Origin: Fulvivirga sp. M361
GTDB lineage: Bacteria; Bacteroidota; Bacteroidia; Cytophagales; Cyclobacteriaceae
NCBI RefSeq assembly: GCF_007097395.1
Contig: NZ_VKDC01000009.1
Span: 248,001-312,000, forward strand
Reading direction: 5' to 3'
Length of the DNA stretch: 64,000 nucleotides
Of the stretch, positions 26,957 to 34,564 are shown in pieces. Under the pieces are notes generated by a model. That model made no database searches. It was not told where the DNA came from and worked only from the letters and a program-made list of their open reading frames with translations. Position numbers and translations under genes: made by a program. The number at the start of each line of letters is the position of its first letter. The first letter of the stretch is position 1.

Positions 26957-27697
26957 CTATTCAGACTTTTTTGAGCTACTTATTTTTTCGTCGGGATCTT
27001 CTGTAGGTATTTCTCCATCGCCCTTTTTTTCATCTTCCTCTGTGGAGTTAAGCTCTGCAAGTGAATCAACGATGTCTGATTGGATTGGATTGCCCTTTCC
27101 TGTGATGAGCCAGTTCAGGCTATGCATATCCAGGTAATCAAACGCCGAAAAGAACTGATTCAAAATATCGAGATTAAGGTTTTTCCGGCCTGATTTGTAT
27201 TCGGCAAATTCACTGAGGTCTATACCTGCTTTTTGGGCTACCTCGGTGTCATTTTGCATGTGATCGTACTCCCGCACCTGGTTGACCAGCATATAGAATC
27301 GGTGTTGTATCCTGTCTGTGCTTATCTCATTGGGTGATGCCGGTACATCGTGCATTTTGATTATATCTTGCGCGGCCTTTTTATAGCCCTCGTATTCGCT
27401 TTTCAGCTTGTCATATTCATGCCTGCTTACACTATCCTCCGCTTTTATATATATTTCCCCGGGTTCGTTGGCAAGGGGTCCTTCAAGATCATCACCAAAC
27501 ATGATATTTGCGTCTATGTTGTAGTGTTGGAATATTTTCCTCAGTTTGCTTACACCTATGTCGGAAGATCCTCTCAAAAATTTACTAAAGGTCCCACTCC
27601 CCAAGCCGCATTCTTTTTCTACACTATTGGCCGAAATATCTCTTTTTGCAAAGTATGAAGCAATTTCTTTATACCAATCTTCCGATTTACTGCTCAT
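26957..27697 (-). CDS. Regulator with two HTH domains
   Basis: 246 residues. N-terminal HTH (about 8-65): YKEIASYFAKRDISANSVEK, then GLGSGTFSKFLRG and SKLRKIFQHYNID. After a charged coiled-coil-like linker (HEYDKLKSEYEGYKKAAQD), a second HTH-like unit at about 135-205 has EVAQKAGIDLSEFAEYKSG and the Bacteroidota ending LNWLITGKGNP. The tail is acidic and low-complexity. It probably represses itself and the divergent genes at 27828: a 39-bp dyad lies 20 bp upstream of its start. Two HTH units in one chain allow binding of both halves of a long site. Confidence 0.75.
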   Translation of the reverse strand: MSSKSEDWYKEIASYFAKRDISANSVEKECGLGSGTFSKFLRGSSDIGVSKLRKIFQHYNIDANIMFGDDLEGPLANEPGEIYIKAEDSVSRHEYDKLKSEYEGYKKAAQDIIKMHDVPASPNEISTDRIQHRFYMLVNQVREYDHMQNDTEVAQKAGIDLSEFAEYKSGRKNLNLDILNQFFSAFDYLDMHSLNWLITGKGNPIQSDIVDSLAELNSTEEDEKKGDGEIPTEDPDEKISSSKKSE

Positions 27698-27716
27698 GTT
27701 TTTCTATTTTACTAGC

Positions 27717-27755
27717 CATATATTCCTATATGAATTTTGCAATTCGGAATATATG
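27717..27755. promoter_or_regulatory. Nested dyad operator between divergent regulators
   Basis: CATATATTCC (27717-27726) pairs with GGAATATATG (27746-27755). Inside it GAATT (27732-27736) pairs with AATTC (27741-27745). The two-layer symmetry lies between the divergent start codons at 27697 and 27828, where an operator for the two-HTH regulator is expected. Confidence 0.5.
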
Positions 27756-27784
27756 CCTTACATTCGTTTATAGTACCGACAAAA

Positions 27785-27809
27785 TATGTCGAAAAATGTC
27801 GAAAAATGT
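27785..27809. promoter_or_regulatory. Tandem ATGTCGAAAA direct repeats
   Basis: ATGTCGAAAA occurs twice in tandem and a third partial ATGT follows. If translation of the next gene starts at 27828, these lie in its leader and could be operator iterons. If it starts at 27786 they are coding (MSKNVEKC). Confidence 0.35.
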
Positions 27810-27827
27810 ATAACAAACCTATGGAAA

Positions 27828-28040
27828 ATGGAGCTAAACGAGATTAAGCGATATATGAAACATGGGGACATGACCTTAATTGCGGAAATGTCCGGCTGCC
27901 ACAGGCAAACAGTCGAAAATACGTTTAAAGGCAAGTTCATTAATAAAGTGGTGATACAATGCGCTCAGATCGTGGCTGAGAATCGAAAGAAAAAACTCGA
28001 AGAAATGTCGCAAAAAGATTATTTAGGTAAGGTCTTATGA
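27828..28040 (+). CDS. Small HTH protein
   Basis: About 70 residues from the preferred ATG at 27828: MELNEIKRYMKHGDMTLIAE, then MSGCHRQTVENTFKGKF, a compact helix-turn-helix that ends in a Lys/Glu-rich helix. An ATG at 27786 would add 14 residues that are unrelated to the fold and overlap tandem repeats. It overlaps the next gene by four bases (ATGA), so the two are coupled. It is divergent from the two-HTH regulator, a layout typical of phage or plasmid switches. Confidence 0.6.
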   Translation: MELNEIKRYMKHGDMTLIAEMSGCHRQTVENTFKGKFINKVVIQCAQIVAENRKKKLEEMSQKDYLGKVL

Positions 28041-28357
28041 TCTGTGACGCACTCCTGGCTTCTTTAAGGGAGCGCTTCCCGAGCGCCTGGTTTAACCTCT
28101 GTGAAGCTTACCGGCAGTGGTTTAACTACGTCATCCGGCTGGAGGCCCGGCCTTCGGTCACGAGTTGTACAGGCAGGCGTGCTGCTGAATTTGATCAGGT
28201 TGATTTTTACGACACCCTTTCCATGTATATGACCAGTGGCATGCACGTGAAATGGGAAAGATCTTTGGTAGAGAGTTATAAGCCGCAGGCGAAAGTCTTT
28301 AACACCGTTTTGGCAATGCTTTTTTATTCTACCGAAAACGTTTTTAAGATAAATTGA
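28037..28357 (+). CDS. Hypothetical protein coupled to the small HTH gene
   Basis: 106 residues, overlapping the upstream gene by ATGA. The sequence is rich in Trp and Tyr with no signal peptide (LRERFPSAWFNLCEAYRQWF, YDTLSMYMTSGMHVKWE). No family is recognised. Its 3' end overlaps the convergent KilAC-like gene by 34 bases. The coupling to a regulator gene and the compact size suit a phage-type accessory protein, but the role is unknown. Confidence 0.55.
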   Translation: MICDALLASLRERFPSAWFNLCEAYRQWFNYVIRLEARPSVTSCTGRRAAEFDQVDFYDTLSMYMTSGMHVKWERSLVESYKPQAKVFNTVLAMLFYSTENVFKIN

Positions 28358-28563
28358 AAGCCCTTACGGGTCCATACAATGGATAAAGTGTTTTTGTCAA
28401 TGATGGTTTGCGCGTAACCCTTGTTTTCAAGTTTTGAACTAAGTACGAGTATTCCTTTTTGCTGCACGAGTATTTTATTGGCGAGCAGTCTTTTAGTAAG
28501 TAAGTGGGGCGACATGCCTAATACTTTGCAAACGGTTTCCGTAGTGTATAAGATATCCTGCAT
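28324..28563 (-). CDS. Phage antirepressor KilAC-like domain protein
   Basis: 79 residues that match only the C-terminal KilAC domain: TTETVCKVLGMSPHLLTKRL, ANKILVQQKGILVLSSKL, NKGYAQTIID and the closing VWTRKGFQFILK. Full antirepressors carry an N-terminal Bro-N or Ant domain, which is absent here, so this is either a stand-alone KilAC protein or a truncated gene. It binds DNA in known homologs. Together with the HTH genes at 26957-28040 it makes a small phage-like regulatory set. Confidence 0.7.
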   Translation of the reverse strand: MQDILYTTETVCKVLGMSPHLLTKRLLANKILVQQKGILVLSSKLENKGYAQTIIDKNTLSIVWTRKGFQFILKTFSVE

Positions 28564-28790
28564 TTTGCCAAGATAGAAAAGTCAATGTTCTTGACAAATC
28601 AGTAGTGAAATCCGATTTCATTACCGGAGGAGATTAATGGTTATTTTTTGTAAAAAGTTGAATGATCTTATTTTAAAAAGGTCAATCCGGCACTTCTTAT
28701 CCCTTATCGCTTCATGACTTAAAGTGTGATAGCCAACGGCGTGAACCAAATCAACTCTCGTAAACCATAAAGACCAAGCATTAACAAAAA

Positions 28791-28932
28791 GAAAGTATTT
28801 TCTAACTAAGTATGAGGCTTTAAAATCAGCATTAAAAATGCTGGCTATTTCGGCTTGGGATCACCGTTTGGTCCTCTTTGCAAAAAAGGACCAGTTCGGT
28901 TTTCAAAATGTGTTACCGACTCGCTTTTTGCT
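28791..28932. repeat. B-family interspersed repeat (copy B1)
   Basis: Key words: AAGTATTTTCTAACTAAGTA, GCATTAAAAATGCTGGC (a small hairpin), GGTCCTCTTTGC and GGACCAGTTCGG. The copy continues into AAAATGTGTTACCGACTCGC, which is also found at the end of copy B2 (30700-30719). Confidence 0.7.
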
Positions 28933-28968
28933 CCACCTCAGCGCCTCTCGTAAAGGACTCTGAGGTGG
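28933..28968 (-). terminator. D-family hairpin after the esterase gene
   Basis: CCACCTCAG (28933-28941) pairs with CTGAGGTGG (28960-28968) around the core CGCCTCTCGTAAAGGACT. The core CTCTCGTA-AGGACT recurs in other hairpins at 40922 and 42353, with different but complementary flanking arms. It sits 18 bp beyond the esterase stop. Confidence 0.6.
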
Positions 28969-28985
28969 ATAAAATTTAATCTAGC

Positions 28986-29864
28986 TTAATTCTTTGCCAG
29001 TTCCAGTTCTTTTAAAAAGCCCCACATTTTTTCATTTAACATTAAGCGTTTTTCTTTTGAAAATTTTCCATGACTACCTCCTTCAATGGTGATCAATTCC
29101 GTTTTAATGCGATTTATTTTCAGTTTTTCATAAAGAAGGACGGATTGTTCGTATGGAACAAGCGGGTCTTTGGTCCCATGAACAATGAATGTTGGAGGAC
29201 TATTTTTATCCACGTAATACAATGGAGACACAGATTCGATAAATTCCCTGTTTTTATAACCATCGCCCAACCATCTTTTTACCGAACTACTACTCTGCGT
29301 CATTAACGTTAAGTCGGATGGTCCGTATCTATCAATAATTGCGGCAATTTTAATGTTAGCATCGTATGCACAGTTGGTATCAAACTTTCTGTTGTTACCC
29401 AATAAACCGGTCATAAGAGCCAAATGGCCTCCCGTAGAAGCTCCCATGACGACAATCTTGCTCGTATCAATATTGAATTCTTTGGCATGTTTACATAAAT
29501 AAACCAGAGCACATCGAAGGTCTTCAATCGCTCCGGGAGCTGGAGAAACGTCTACCAGGCGGTATTCCACATTGGCAACAGCAAATCCTTCCTTAAAAAA
29601 ATAGCCAAAACCAGTTTGAGACTCTTTAACACCATGGTTCCAGCCTCCTCCATGAATGTTAATAACAACCGGGGTAGGTTTTTCTGAAACGGGATTAGTA
29701 TAGATATCCATACGACCTTCCCAATGACCTGTTTGGGTATAGATTAAGTCAACTTCAGCGTTGTAATGATCCGGGTATTTAACGGGTGTATAGGTTGTTT
29801 CCTGACACGATACATCAAGAAAGAATCCCAGCGTGAGTATTGTCAATAAAACAGGTCTTTTCAT
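28986..29864 (-). CDS. Exported alpha/beta hydrolase (BD-FAE/carboxylesterase type)
   Basis: 292 residues with a signal or lipoprotein leader (LTLGFFLDVSC, Cys20). The oxyanion motif HGGGW is at 71-75 and the nucleophile elbow GASTGGH at 141-147 (Ser143). The acid is probably Asp in VHGTKDPLVPYE and the base His in IEGGSHGKF. This is the layout of BD-FAE-type feruloyl/acetyl esterases and hormone-sensitive-lipase relatives. The substrate, perhaps an acylated glycan, is inferred from the family only. It lies downstream of the GNAT gene on the same strand. Confidence 0.82.
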   Translation of the reverse strand: MKRPVLLTILTLGFFLDVSCQETTYTPVKYPDHYNAEVDLIYTQTGHWEGRMDIYTNPVSEKPTPVVINIHGGGWNHGVKESQTGFGYFFKEGFAVANVEYRLVDVSPAPGAIEDLRCALVYLCKHAKEFNIDTSKIVVMGASTGGHLALMTGLLGNNRKFDTNCAYDANIKIAAIIDRYGPSDLTLMTQSSSSVKRWLGDGYKNREFIESVSPLYYVDKNSPPTFIVHGTKDPLVPYEQSVLLYEKLKINRIKTELITIEGGSHGKFSKEKRLMLNEKMWGFLKELELAKN

Positions 29865-29948
29865 ATGTAATTGAAGTTTTATGTTTTGCTAGCAGGTAAG
29901 GGTTAATGTAAAGTACGTTTTAATGAATTTCACGCTATGCTAGCAGCT

Positions 29949-30449
29949 TTATTTTTTGCCTTTAACCTCATCTTTGTTCTTAACAGGTTTCTCTAACCTA
30001 TACCTGATGAACCGTTCATTTCCAATCTCTACTTCTTTATCCTCCTTGAACCCGAGGCGTAATATTCCCTTAATTCGCGTTCTTGTGGGAGGAAACAATA
30101 CTGTCACAGAAGTTAATCCCAAGTTATCAAAGGCCCTGCTTATTATTTCTTTATATAAGACTTTGCCTATACCCCAGTAATCCGAATGCAACACCAATGC
30201 CAGGTCTGCTTCTCCGCTCTCGGGCTGTAATCCACCCCAGCCGGCAAACTGATCATTTACAATAAACGCCCACGGACCATAGCCATGTTCAGTCCAAAGC
30301 TGTTCTTTGGATGCTACAAATTTATCACAATCGCTTTCGCTAAAGTCACTTTGCAATAACGGCATTTGTCGTCTCACTAACGGATTGTTCATTAATTCAA
30401 TAATGTCTGATTTTTCAATTTCCGCCAGTCTCTTAAATTCAATGTTCAT
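29949..30449 (-). CDS. GNAT-family N-acetyltransferase
   Basis: 166 residues with the GNAT layout: AGWGGLQPESGEADLALVLH and the acetyl-CoA loop YWGIGKVLYKEIISRAF (a Q/RxxGxG/A-like pyrophosphate loop). The last strands end LGFKEDKEVEIGNERFIRY. The tail is Lys-rich. The substrate is unknown. It stands between the sigma factor and the esterase but is separated from the sigma gene by a B repeat. Confidence 0.75.
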   Translation of the reverse strand: MNIEFKRLAEIEKSDIIELMNNPLVRRQMPLLQSDFSESDCDKFVASKEQLWTEHGYGPWAFIVNDQFAGWGGLQPESGEADLALVLHSDYWGIGKVLYKEIISRAFDNLGLTSVTVLFPPTRTRIKGILRLGFKEDKEVEIGNERFIRYRLEKPVKNKDEVKGKK

Positions 30450-30583
30450 CTTCTTATATTACGCTAACTACTAAACTACTACCTCTCACTTCAAGTGTTA
30501 GTAAGCATTTACAAATGACGTATAAACAGTACTTAAAGTTAGCATCCTTAGAAAAGCGACAAAAATCAGGTCCGAACCACGAA

Positions 30584-30725
30584 TGTGATACTTTCTGAAT
30601 TAAGTATGGAGCTTCTAAAACCCGTACAAAAAATGCTGACTATCCCGGTGTGGAATCACCGTTAGACCCTCTTTGCAAAAGAGGACCAGTTGGGTTTTTA
30701 AAATGTGTTATCGACTCGCTTTTTC
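30584..30725. repeat. B-family interspersed repeat (copy B2), overlapping a CDS end
   Basis: Contains GTGATACTTTCTGAATTAAG, CTCTTTGCAAAAGAGG (30669-30684, a hairpin with a short loop) and GAGGACCAGTTGGG, then AAAATGTGTTATCGACTCGC. The last part, shared with copy B1, includes the stop and final codons of the sigma-factor gene at 30708. Confidence 0.75.
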
Positions 30726-31928
30726 TAATTTGTTATTAATTAATTCTTTTTCATTTTCCTTGGTGGCGAATTCAATGGCTTTGTTTAAATACTCCGTTTC
30801 TTTATCACTATTGTTATTCATATGGTAAAGTTCGGCTAACAGACAGAAGTAGTGATGGTTGTCTTTTAGTTCTAATTTATGGGCCTCTTGAATGGCTTCA
30901 TCAACGGAATTTGCCCGTGCCAGGGCGTAGGTCCTATTCATAGCGATGACAGGTGAATAATCTATCGTAAGCAACTTATTATACAACTGCAATATGTTAT
31001 TCCATTTTCCTTCGGTTTCTTCCGTATGCCAATAAGCGATTGCAGCTTCAAGATGGTACTTGCTTACACTATTTCCTACAGCAGAAAGGTTAAGGTACTT
31101 CCTGCCTTTTTGGATCAGGTCTTTGTTCCATTTTCTTTTATCCTGCTCATGATACAAAAGATCACCGTTTTCTCCCGATGTCCTTGCCTCTAACCGGGAG
31201 GCATGGAAACACATCAAGGCGATCAGGGCATATATTTTTTGCTTTGGAAAGATCTTTTGCTCAGACAGGAAAAGGCCGAGTCGTATGGCTTCCCAACACA
31301 TTTCATACCGGACATTTTCTTCATTCTTACCGCTATAATACCCTTCATTAAACATTAAATAGATAACTCTTAGTACATTATCAAGCCTGTCGACGTATTG
31401 CTTTGAGGTAAGGTCCGTTTCAACCCGATCACGTTCTTTGATTACTTTTTTAGCTCTGTATAATTTTTTGTTGATAGTTTCTTTATTCGACAACAGTGCG
31501 CCGGCAATCTCTTCAATATTAAAACCACATAAAATTCTTAAGGCAATACAAAGCTGAGATTCAATCTTGAGTTTAGGGTCACAGAGCACAAATATCATAT
31601 GAAGCTGACTGTCTTCAATTATTTTATCCGTAATTTCTGTGATGTTGAATTGCTGATTTCCAGCGCCTAATTCAGGGGTGATTTTTTCATCATAGATTTT
31701 TTTTCTCCGGTAATGTTCGTTCAACAGGTTCTGGGCGACTTTCCTGAGCCAGGCTTTTGGAAATTCAGGAATACCTTTATGCGACCAGGCTTTCAGGGCC
31801 CTCAGAAAAGTATCGGATACAATATCTTCCGCTAATTGCAGGTCGGTTAATCCATAATAATTGCTGAGTACAGCAATCAGGTTGCTGTACTCAGACTTAA
31901 ATATCTCCGACAGTTGTTTGTCGTCCAT
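30708..31928 (-). CDS. ECF42-type RNA polymerase sigma factor with C-terminal TPR-like extension
   Basis: 406 residues. Region 2 is at about 10-75 (LAEDIVSDTFLRALKAWSHK, PKAWLRKVAQNLLNEHYRRK) and region 4 at about 120-175 (CIALRILCGFNIEEIAGALL, INKKLYRAKKVIKER). The remainder is the long helical extension of this group (MFNEGYYSG, LEAAIAYWHTEE, PVIAMNRTYALARA). The marker DPKLKIESQ stands where other members have DCHPAL. The partner DGPF gene lies 29 bp upstream, the canonical pairing for ECF42. No anti-sigma factor is present; the C-terminal extension is thought to regulate activity. The last five codons lie in a B repeat. Confidence 0.88.
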   Translation of the reverse strand: MDDKQLSEIFKSEYSNLIAVLSNYYGLTDLQLAEDIVSDTFLRALKAWSHKGIPEFPKAWLRKVAQNLLNEHYRRKKIYDEKITPELGAGNQQFNITEITDKIIEDSQLHMIFVLCDPKLKIESQLCIALRILCGFNIEEIAGALLSNKETINKKLYRAKKVIKERDRVETDLTSKQYVDRLDNVLRVIYLMFNEGYYSGKNEENVRYEMCWEAIRLGLFLSEQKIFPKQKIYALIALMCFHASRLEARTSGENGDLLYHEQDKRKWNKDLIQKGRKYLNLSAVGNSVSKYHLEAAIAYWHTEETEGKWNNILQLYNKLLTIDYSPVIAMNRTYALARANSVDEAIQEAHKLELKDNHHYFCLLAELYHMNNNSDKETEYLNKAIEFATKENEKELINNKLEKASR

Positions 31929-31957
31929 AATAACTGTGTTTCCCAGTTAAACAGACA

Positions 31958-32308
31958 CTACATTCCGTCAAGGATCATAATGTCTCTGACTTCTACTTTA
32001 CCGCCGATACCTAATGCAGGGCAACCCTTACCCAGTTGGATGGCCTCTTCAATAGAATCTGCCGCCACGATAATAAAACCCCCAACAATCTCTTTGACTT
32101 CTGCATACGGACCGTCTGTAACGGACCCATCGGCATGCATGGTTTTTCCTTCAAAGCCAAGGGCTTCTCCCGGATTTTTAAGTTTACCTTGTGCACCAAT
32201 TCCACCCATCCAATCCTGCCAGGCTTTGACCTCTTCCTGTAGTTGTTCCGGGGTAGGGTCAAGGTCCGGATTTGGTTCGCTGTGAAATAGCATCATAAAA
32301 TTTTTCAT
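31958..32308 (-). CDS. YCII-related (DGPF) domain protein
   Basis: 116 residues: MKNFMMLFHSEPN, then LKNPGEALGFEGKTMHADGS and the signature VTDGPYAEVKEIVGGFIIV followed by DSIEEAIQLGKGCP. This is the DGPF/YCII fold, a small dimeric barrel. These proteins are almost always encoded beside ECF42 sigma factors and are thought to be part of the regulated output, with unclear biochemistry. First gene of the pair, promoter expected at 32310-32400. Confidence 0.88.
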   Translation of the reverse strand: MKNFMMLFHSEPNPDLDPTPEQLQEEVKAWQDWMGGIGAQGKLKNPGEALGFEGKTMHADGSVTDGPYAEVKEIVGGFIIVAADSIEEAIQLGKGCPALGIGGKVEVRDIMILDGM

Positions 32309-32483
32309 GTCTTTTGTGTTTAATGAATAAAAAATAAGAATTCATATCCATAATGATCGGAAACCTGGAAATTGGACAACAATCTAATTTTTTTCTGTCT
32401 GTAACCAAAAAATTAACACGCTATGTAGTTGCTTCTGCTTTGTTTATTAACAGCTTACCACTAACTGGTGAGTAACAACAATA

Positions 32484-32729
32484 TCGTTATCCTATATCTA
32501 AAATAGCCATAAGCGCATGTTTGGACTGATTTCCCCTTACAATTTGTTCGCTTTATGAACATTCATGATCATACTGGTTACACCCTCAAGGCTATAAAGC
32601 TCCCAACCTAAAAAAGTAAGGTGATACTTTCTGAATTAAATGTGGAGCTTCTGAAACCCGCATTAGAACTGCTGGCTATCTTGATGTGGAATTACCATTT
32701 GATCCTCTTTGCAAAAGAGGACAGTTGGG
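32484..32729. repeat. Composite C-B repeat (copy C1/B3)
   Basis: The C part starts AACAATATCGTTATC, then AAAATAGCCATAAGCGCATG and TTGTTCGCTTTATGAAC. The B part starts at 32621 (GTGATACTTTCTGAATTAAA) and includes GATCCTCTTTGCAAAAGAGG (32701-32720). The same order is found at 33636-33890. Confidence 0.75.
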
Positions 32730-32739
32730 AGAACCTCAA

Positions 32740-32759
32740 CCTGAGTCATTTGACTCAGG
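32740..32759. terminator. Short perfect hairpin after the B repeat
   Basis: CCTGAGTCA pairs with TGACTCAGG around TT. It follows copy B3 in the way that hairpins of the D type follow B1. Confidence 0.45.
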
Positions 32760-33101
32760 TCAGGCTCGATTATGATCTTTTCATTTATTTTCCGAGCAGT
32801 AAATCTTTTCTCTTAATTCGTTGATCTATTATTCTGTTGCACTAGGTAAGTATGGGCCCTTCTATCATATTAACCAGTTTGGCATCCAACTCTCCAAATT
32901 TCTCTCCCGGTTACTTCTGTTTTACTAGGAATTCTGAGAAGATAACACTGTTATTTATGGCTGACAGAAGAACCTTATGTATTTTCTCAAAACTTAAAAT
33001 CTCAAAATTATGGTCTGTAATAATGTGCACCAAAAGCTAATGCTGCTATTAATTTTTTTATTACATTACATTGTTTCACATAAATACTGGAAATATAGAT
33101 T

Positions 33102-33560
33102 ATGAAGATTTTTAACTTTATTACTATTTGTACATTACTTTTATTGATTGCATGTAATTCTGAACAGAGTAAAGAAATCGATCCAAAGTTAAGCAATGCA
33201 TTAATTGAAGAATACAAAGAGGCAACCAAGCAAGATAATATTGACGGCCTAATGAATCTGGTTTATTGGGAAAATGTCCAGGACGATGTCAAAGAGATGA
33301 TGGTAAACACCTCTAACGCAGTACTGAAGCATGAATTTCTGTCTGCAGAAGTTGTACCAATGCCAGAGGACTTTGAGACTACCTATATTCGTAATGGTAA
33401 TAAGTACGGTTTCAAAATAGAGCCATTTGCAAAGTTGATCGTTCAGTTCAATCCTGAGGCTGAAGTTCACCATATGAAAAAGAAAGAATATTTTGTGACC
33501 GAACTTAATGGAAAATATATTCTAACTACCGTAGCATTACTCGAAGAAAATGTGGAGTAA
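33102..33560 (+). CDS. Lipoprotein of unknown function
   Basis: 152 residues. Lipobox LLIAC (Cys18). After a short linker the protein has an NTF2-like appearance: LIEEYKEATKQDNIDGLMNL, VQDDVKEMM, and a C-terminal KKEYFVTELNGKYILTTVAL beta pair. That match is weak. The gene stands alone between two C-B repeats and has an AT-rich upstream region. Likely membrane-attached in the periplasm. Confidence 0.65.
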   Translation: MKIFNFITICTLLLLIACNSEQSKEIDPKLSNALIEEYKEATKQDNIDGLMNLVYWENVQDDVKEMMVNTSNAVLKHEFLSAEVVPMPEDFETTYIRNGNKYGFKIEPFAKLIVQFNPEAEVHHMKKKEYFVTELNGKYILTTVALLEENVE

Positions 33561-33635
33561 ACATGAGAGGTGATAGTAGAATAAATGAGTTAATATTTTT
33601 TTACACCTGTTTTCGAACCAATTGATCATAACTAG

Positions 33636-33890
33636 TCAATAACAAGGATACCGTTATCAGATCACTAAAACAGCCATAAGTGCGTACCTGAGCTGATTCA
33701 ACCACACTATTTGTTCGCTTTATAAATACTTACCAACAGATCGGTAAAACCTTCAAAAACCTAACTCCTAAATAAGGAGGAGGTGCTTTCTAAATAGGTA
33801 TGGAGGTTTTAAAACCTGCATTAAAAATGCTGGCTACCACGGTATTTAATTACCATTTGATCCTCTTTGCGAAATAAGACCAGTTGGGGG
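33636..33890. repeat. Composite C-B repeat (copy C2/B4)
   Basis: The C part: ATACCGTTATCAGATCACTA, then AACAGCCATAAGTGCGTAC and CTATTTGTTCGCTTTATAAA. The B part from about 33788: GGTGCTTTCTAAATAGGTAT, GCATTAAAAATGCTGGCTAC, TTTGATCCTCTTTGC and GACCAGTTGGGG. Confidence 0.75.
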
Positions 33891-33964
33891 CACTGCGGAG
33901 ACGTAAAAGCGCAAAGTTTGTATAGACGTAGAAAGTCTCTCGGCGTCTTTGCGTCTCTGTGGTG
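33891..33964. repeat. Imperfect long hairpin
   Basis: CACTGCGGAGACGTAAAAGCG (33891-33911) is imperfectly complementary to CGTCTTTGCGTCTCTGTGGTG (33944-33964). The wording (GCGTCTTTGCGTCTCTGTGG) is that of repeats often seen between genes in Bacteroidota. It directly abuts copy B4. Confidence 0.45.
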
Positions 33965-34098
33965 AAAAAGTTAACTGAATGCAAAAAGGATGATTAGGGG
34001 AAAATCCCTGGCCTTTCTAAAGTAAAATCCATCATCCCTGTCAGTCCGTATTTACGGACAGTGTAAGCCTGGAAAGTGTGATAATCAGTCCCATCGTT

Positions 34099-34524
34099 CT
34101 ACCGTGAGTGCGCCATGCACAGGCCCACGTCCTGGGCTTGGTCTATATTGTGGAAGAAAGGTACATCCATATCCAGTGTGAGGGTGACCTTACCCTCCAC
34201 GGATGATAGCCCTGCCAGGACAAACTCCGCTCCCTTGTCTGTGGCGTAGCTGCGCAGGTAGGTGACAGCCATATAAAGCCAGGCCATGATGGCGGCTTCC
34301 ATTATGGTTTTGAACACATTTGCTATGAAGGTTGGGGTAAAACCCTGTACCGAAAAACAAAAGAACTGGCTTTGATATGCTTCCGCCAGCTGGTCGAAAA
34401 AGAGTCCTGTCGTGAAGGTGCAGAGAGTGGTTTTAGGGAGTTTATTGGTGGTTGGTTTCTGGATGTTCGGGTGTCTTCCCCTTTTGTTAAAATAGCAGCG
34501 TGTTGATACACCATCAAGCAGGGT
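34099..34524 (-). other. Unassigned open frame, possibly a decayed gene
   Basis: The reverse strand is open for 141 codons between stops, but the only starts are a GTG at 34317 and internal ATGs. The translation (LLDGVSTRCYFNKRGRHPN, then FFDQLAEAYQSQFFCFSVQG and YLRSYATDKGAEFVLAGLSS) has no recognised family. The last 220 bases look richer in G and C than the surroundings. The opposite strand is open in the same place, so coding status is uncertain. Confidence 0.3.
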
Positions 34525-34564
34525 TCATTTCTTCTCAGTCATCCGGTACAACTGAGCGAGGCCT

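Larger units (their letters stand above)
32309..33101. other. Long intergenic region with a composite C-B repeat and hairpin
   Basis: Nothing coding is seen. The middle (32484-32759) holds a C-B repeat unit and a hairpin, listed separately. The last 250 bases before the lipoprotein gene at 33102 are AT-rich without recognised signals. A short open frame at 32621-32824 lies wholly inside the repeat. Confidence 0.5.

Noticed and set aside
27785-27809. Possible CRISPR or iteron array
   Set aside because: Only two and a half units of 10 bases without spacers, so at most an operator.
32621-32824. 67-codon forward frame
   Set aside because: Lies wholly within the B repeat and the adjoining hairpin; other B copies do not keep the frame.
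34323-34517. 64-codon reverse frame
   Set aside because: Shadow of the other open frames of this region, with low-complexity Ser/Arg content.
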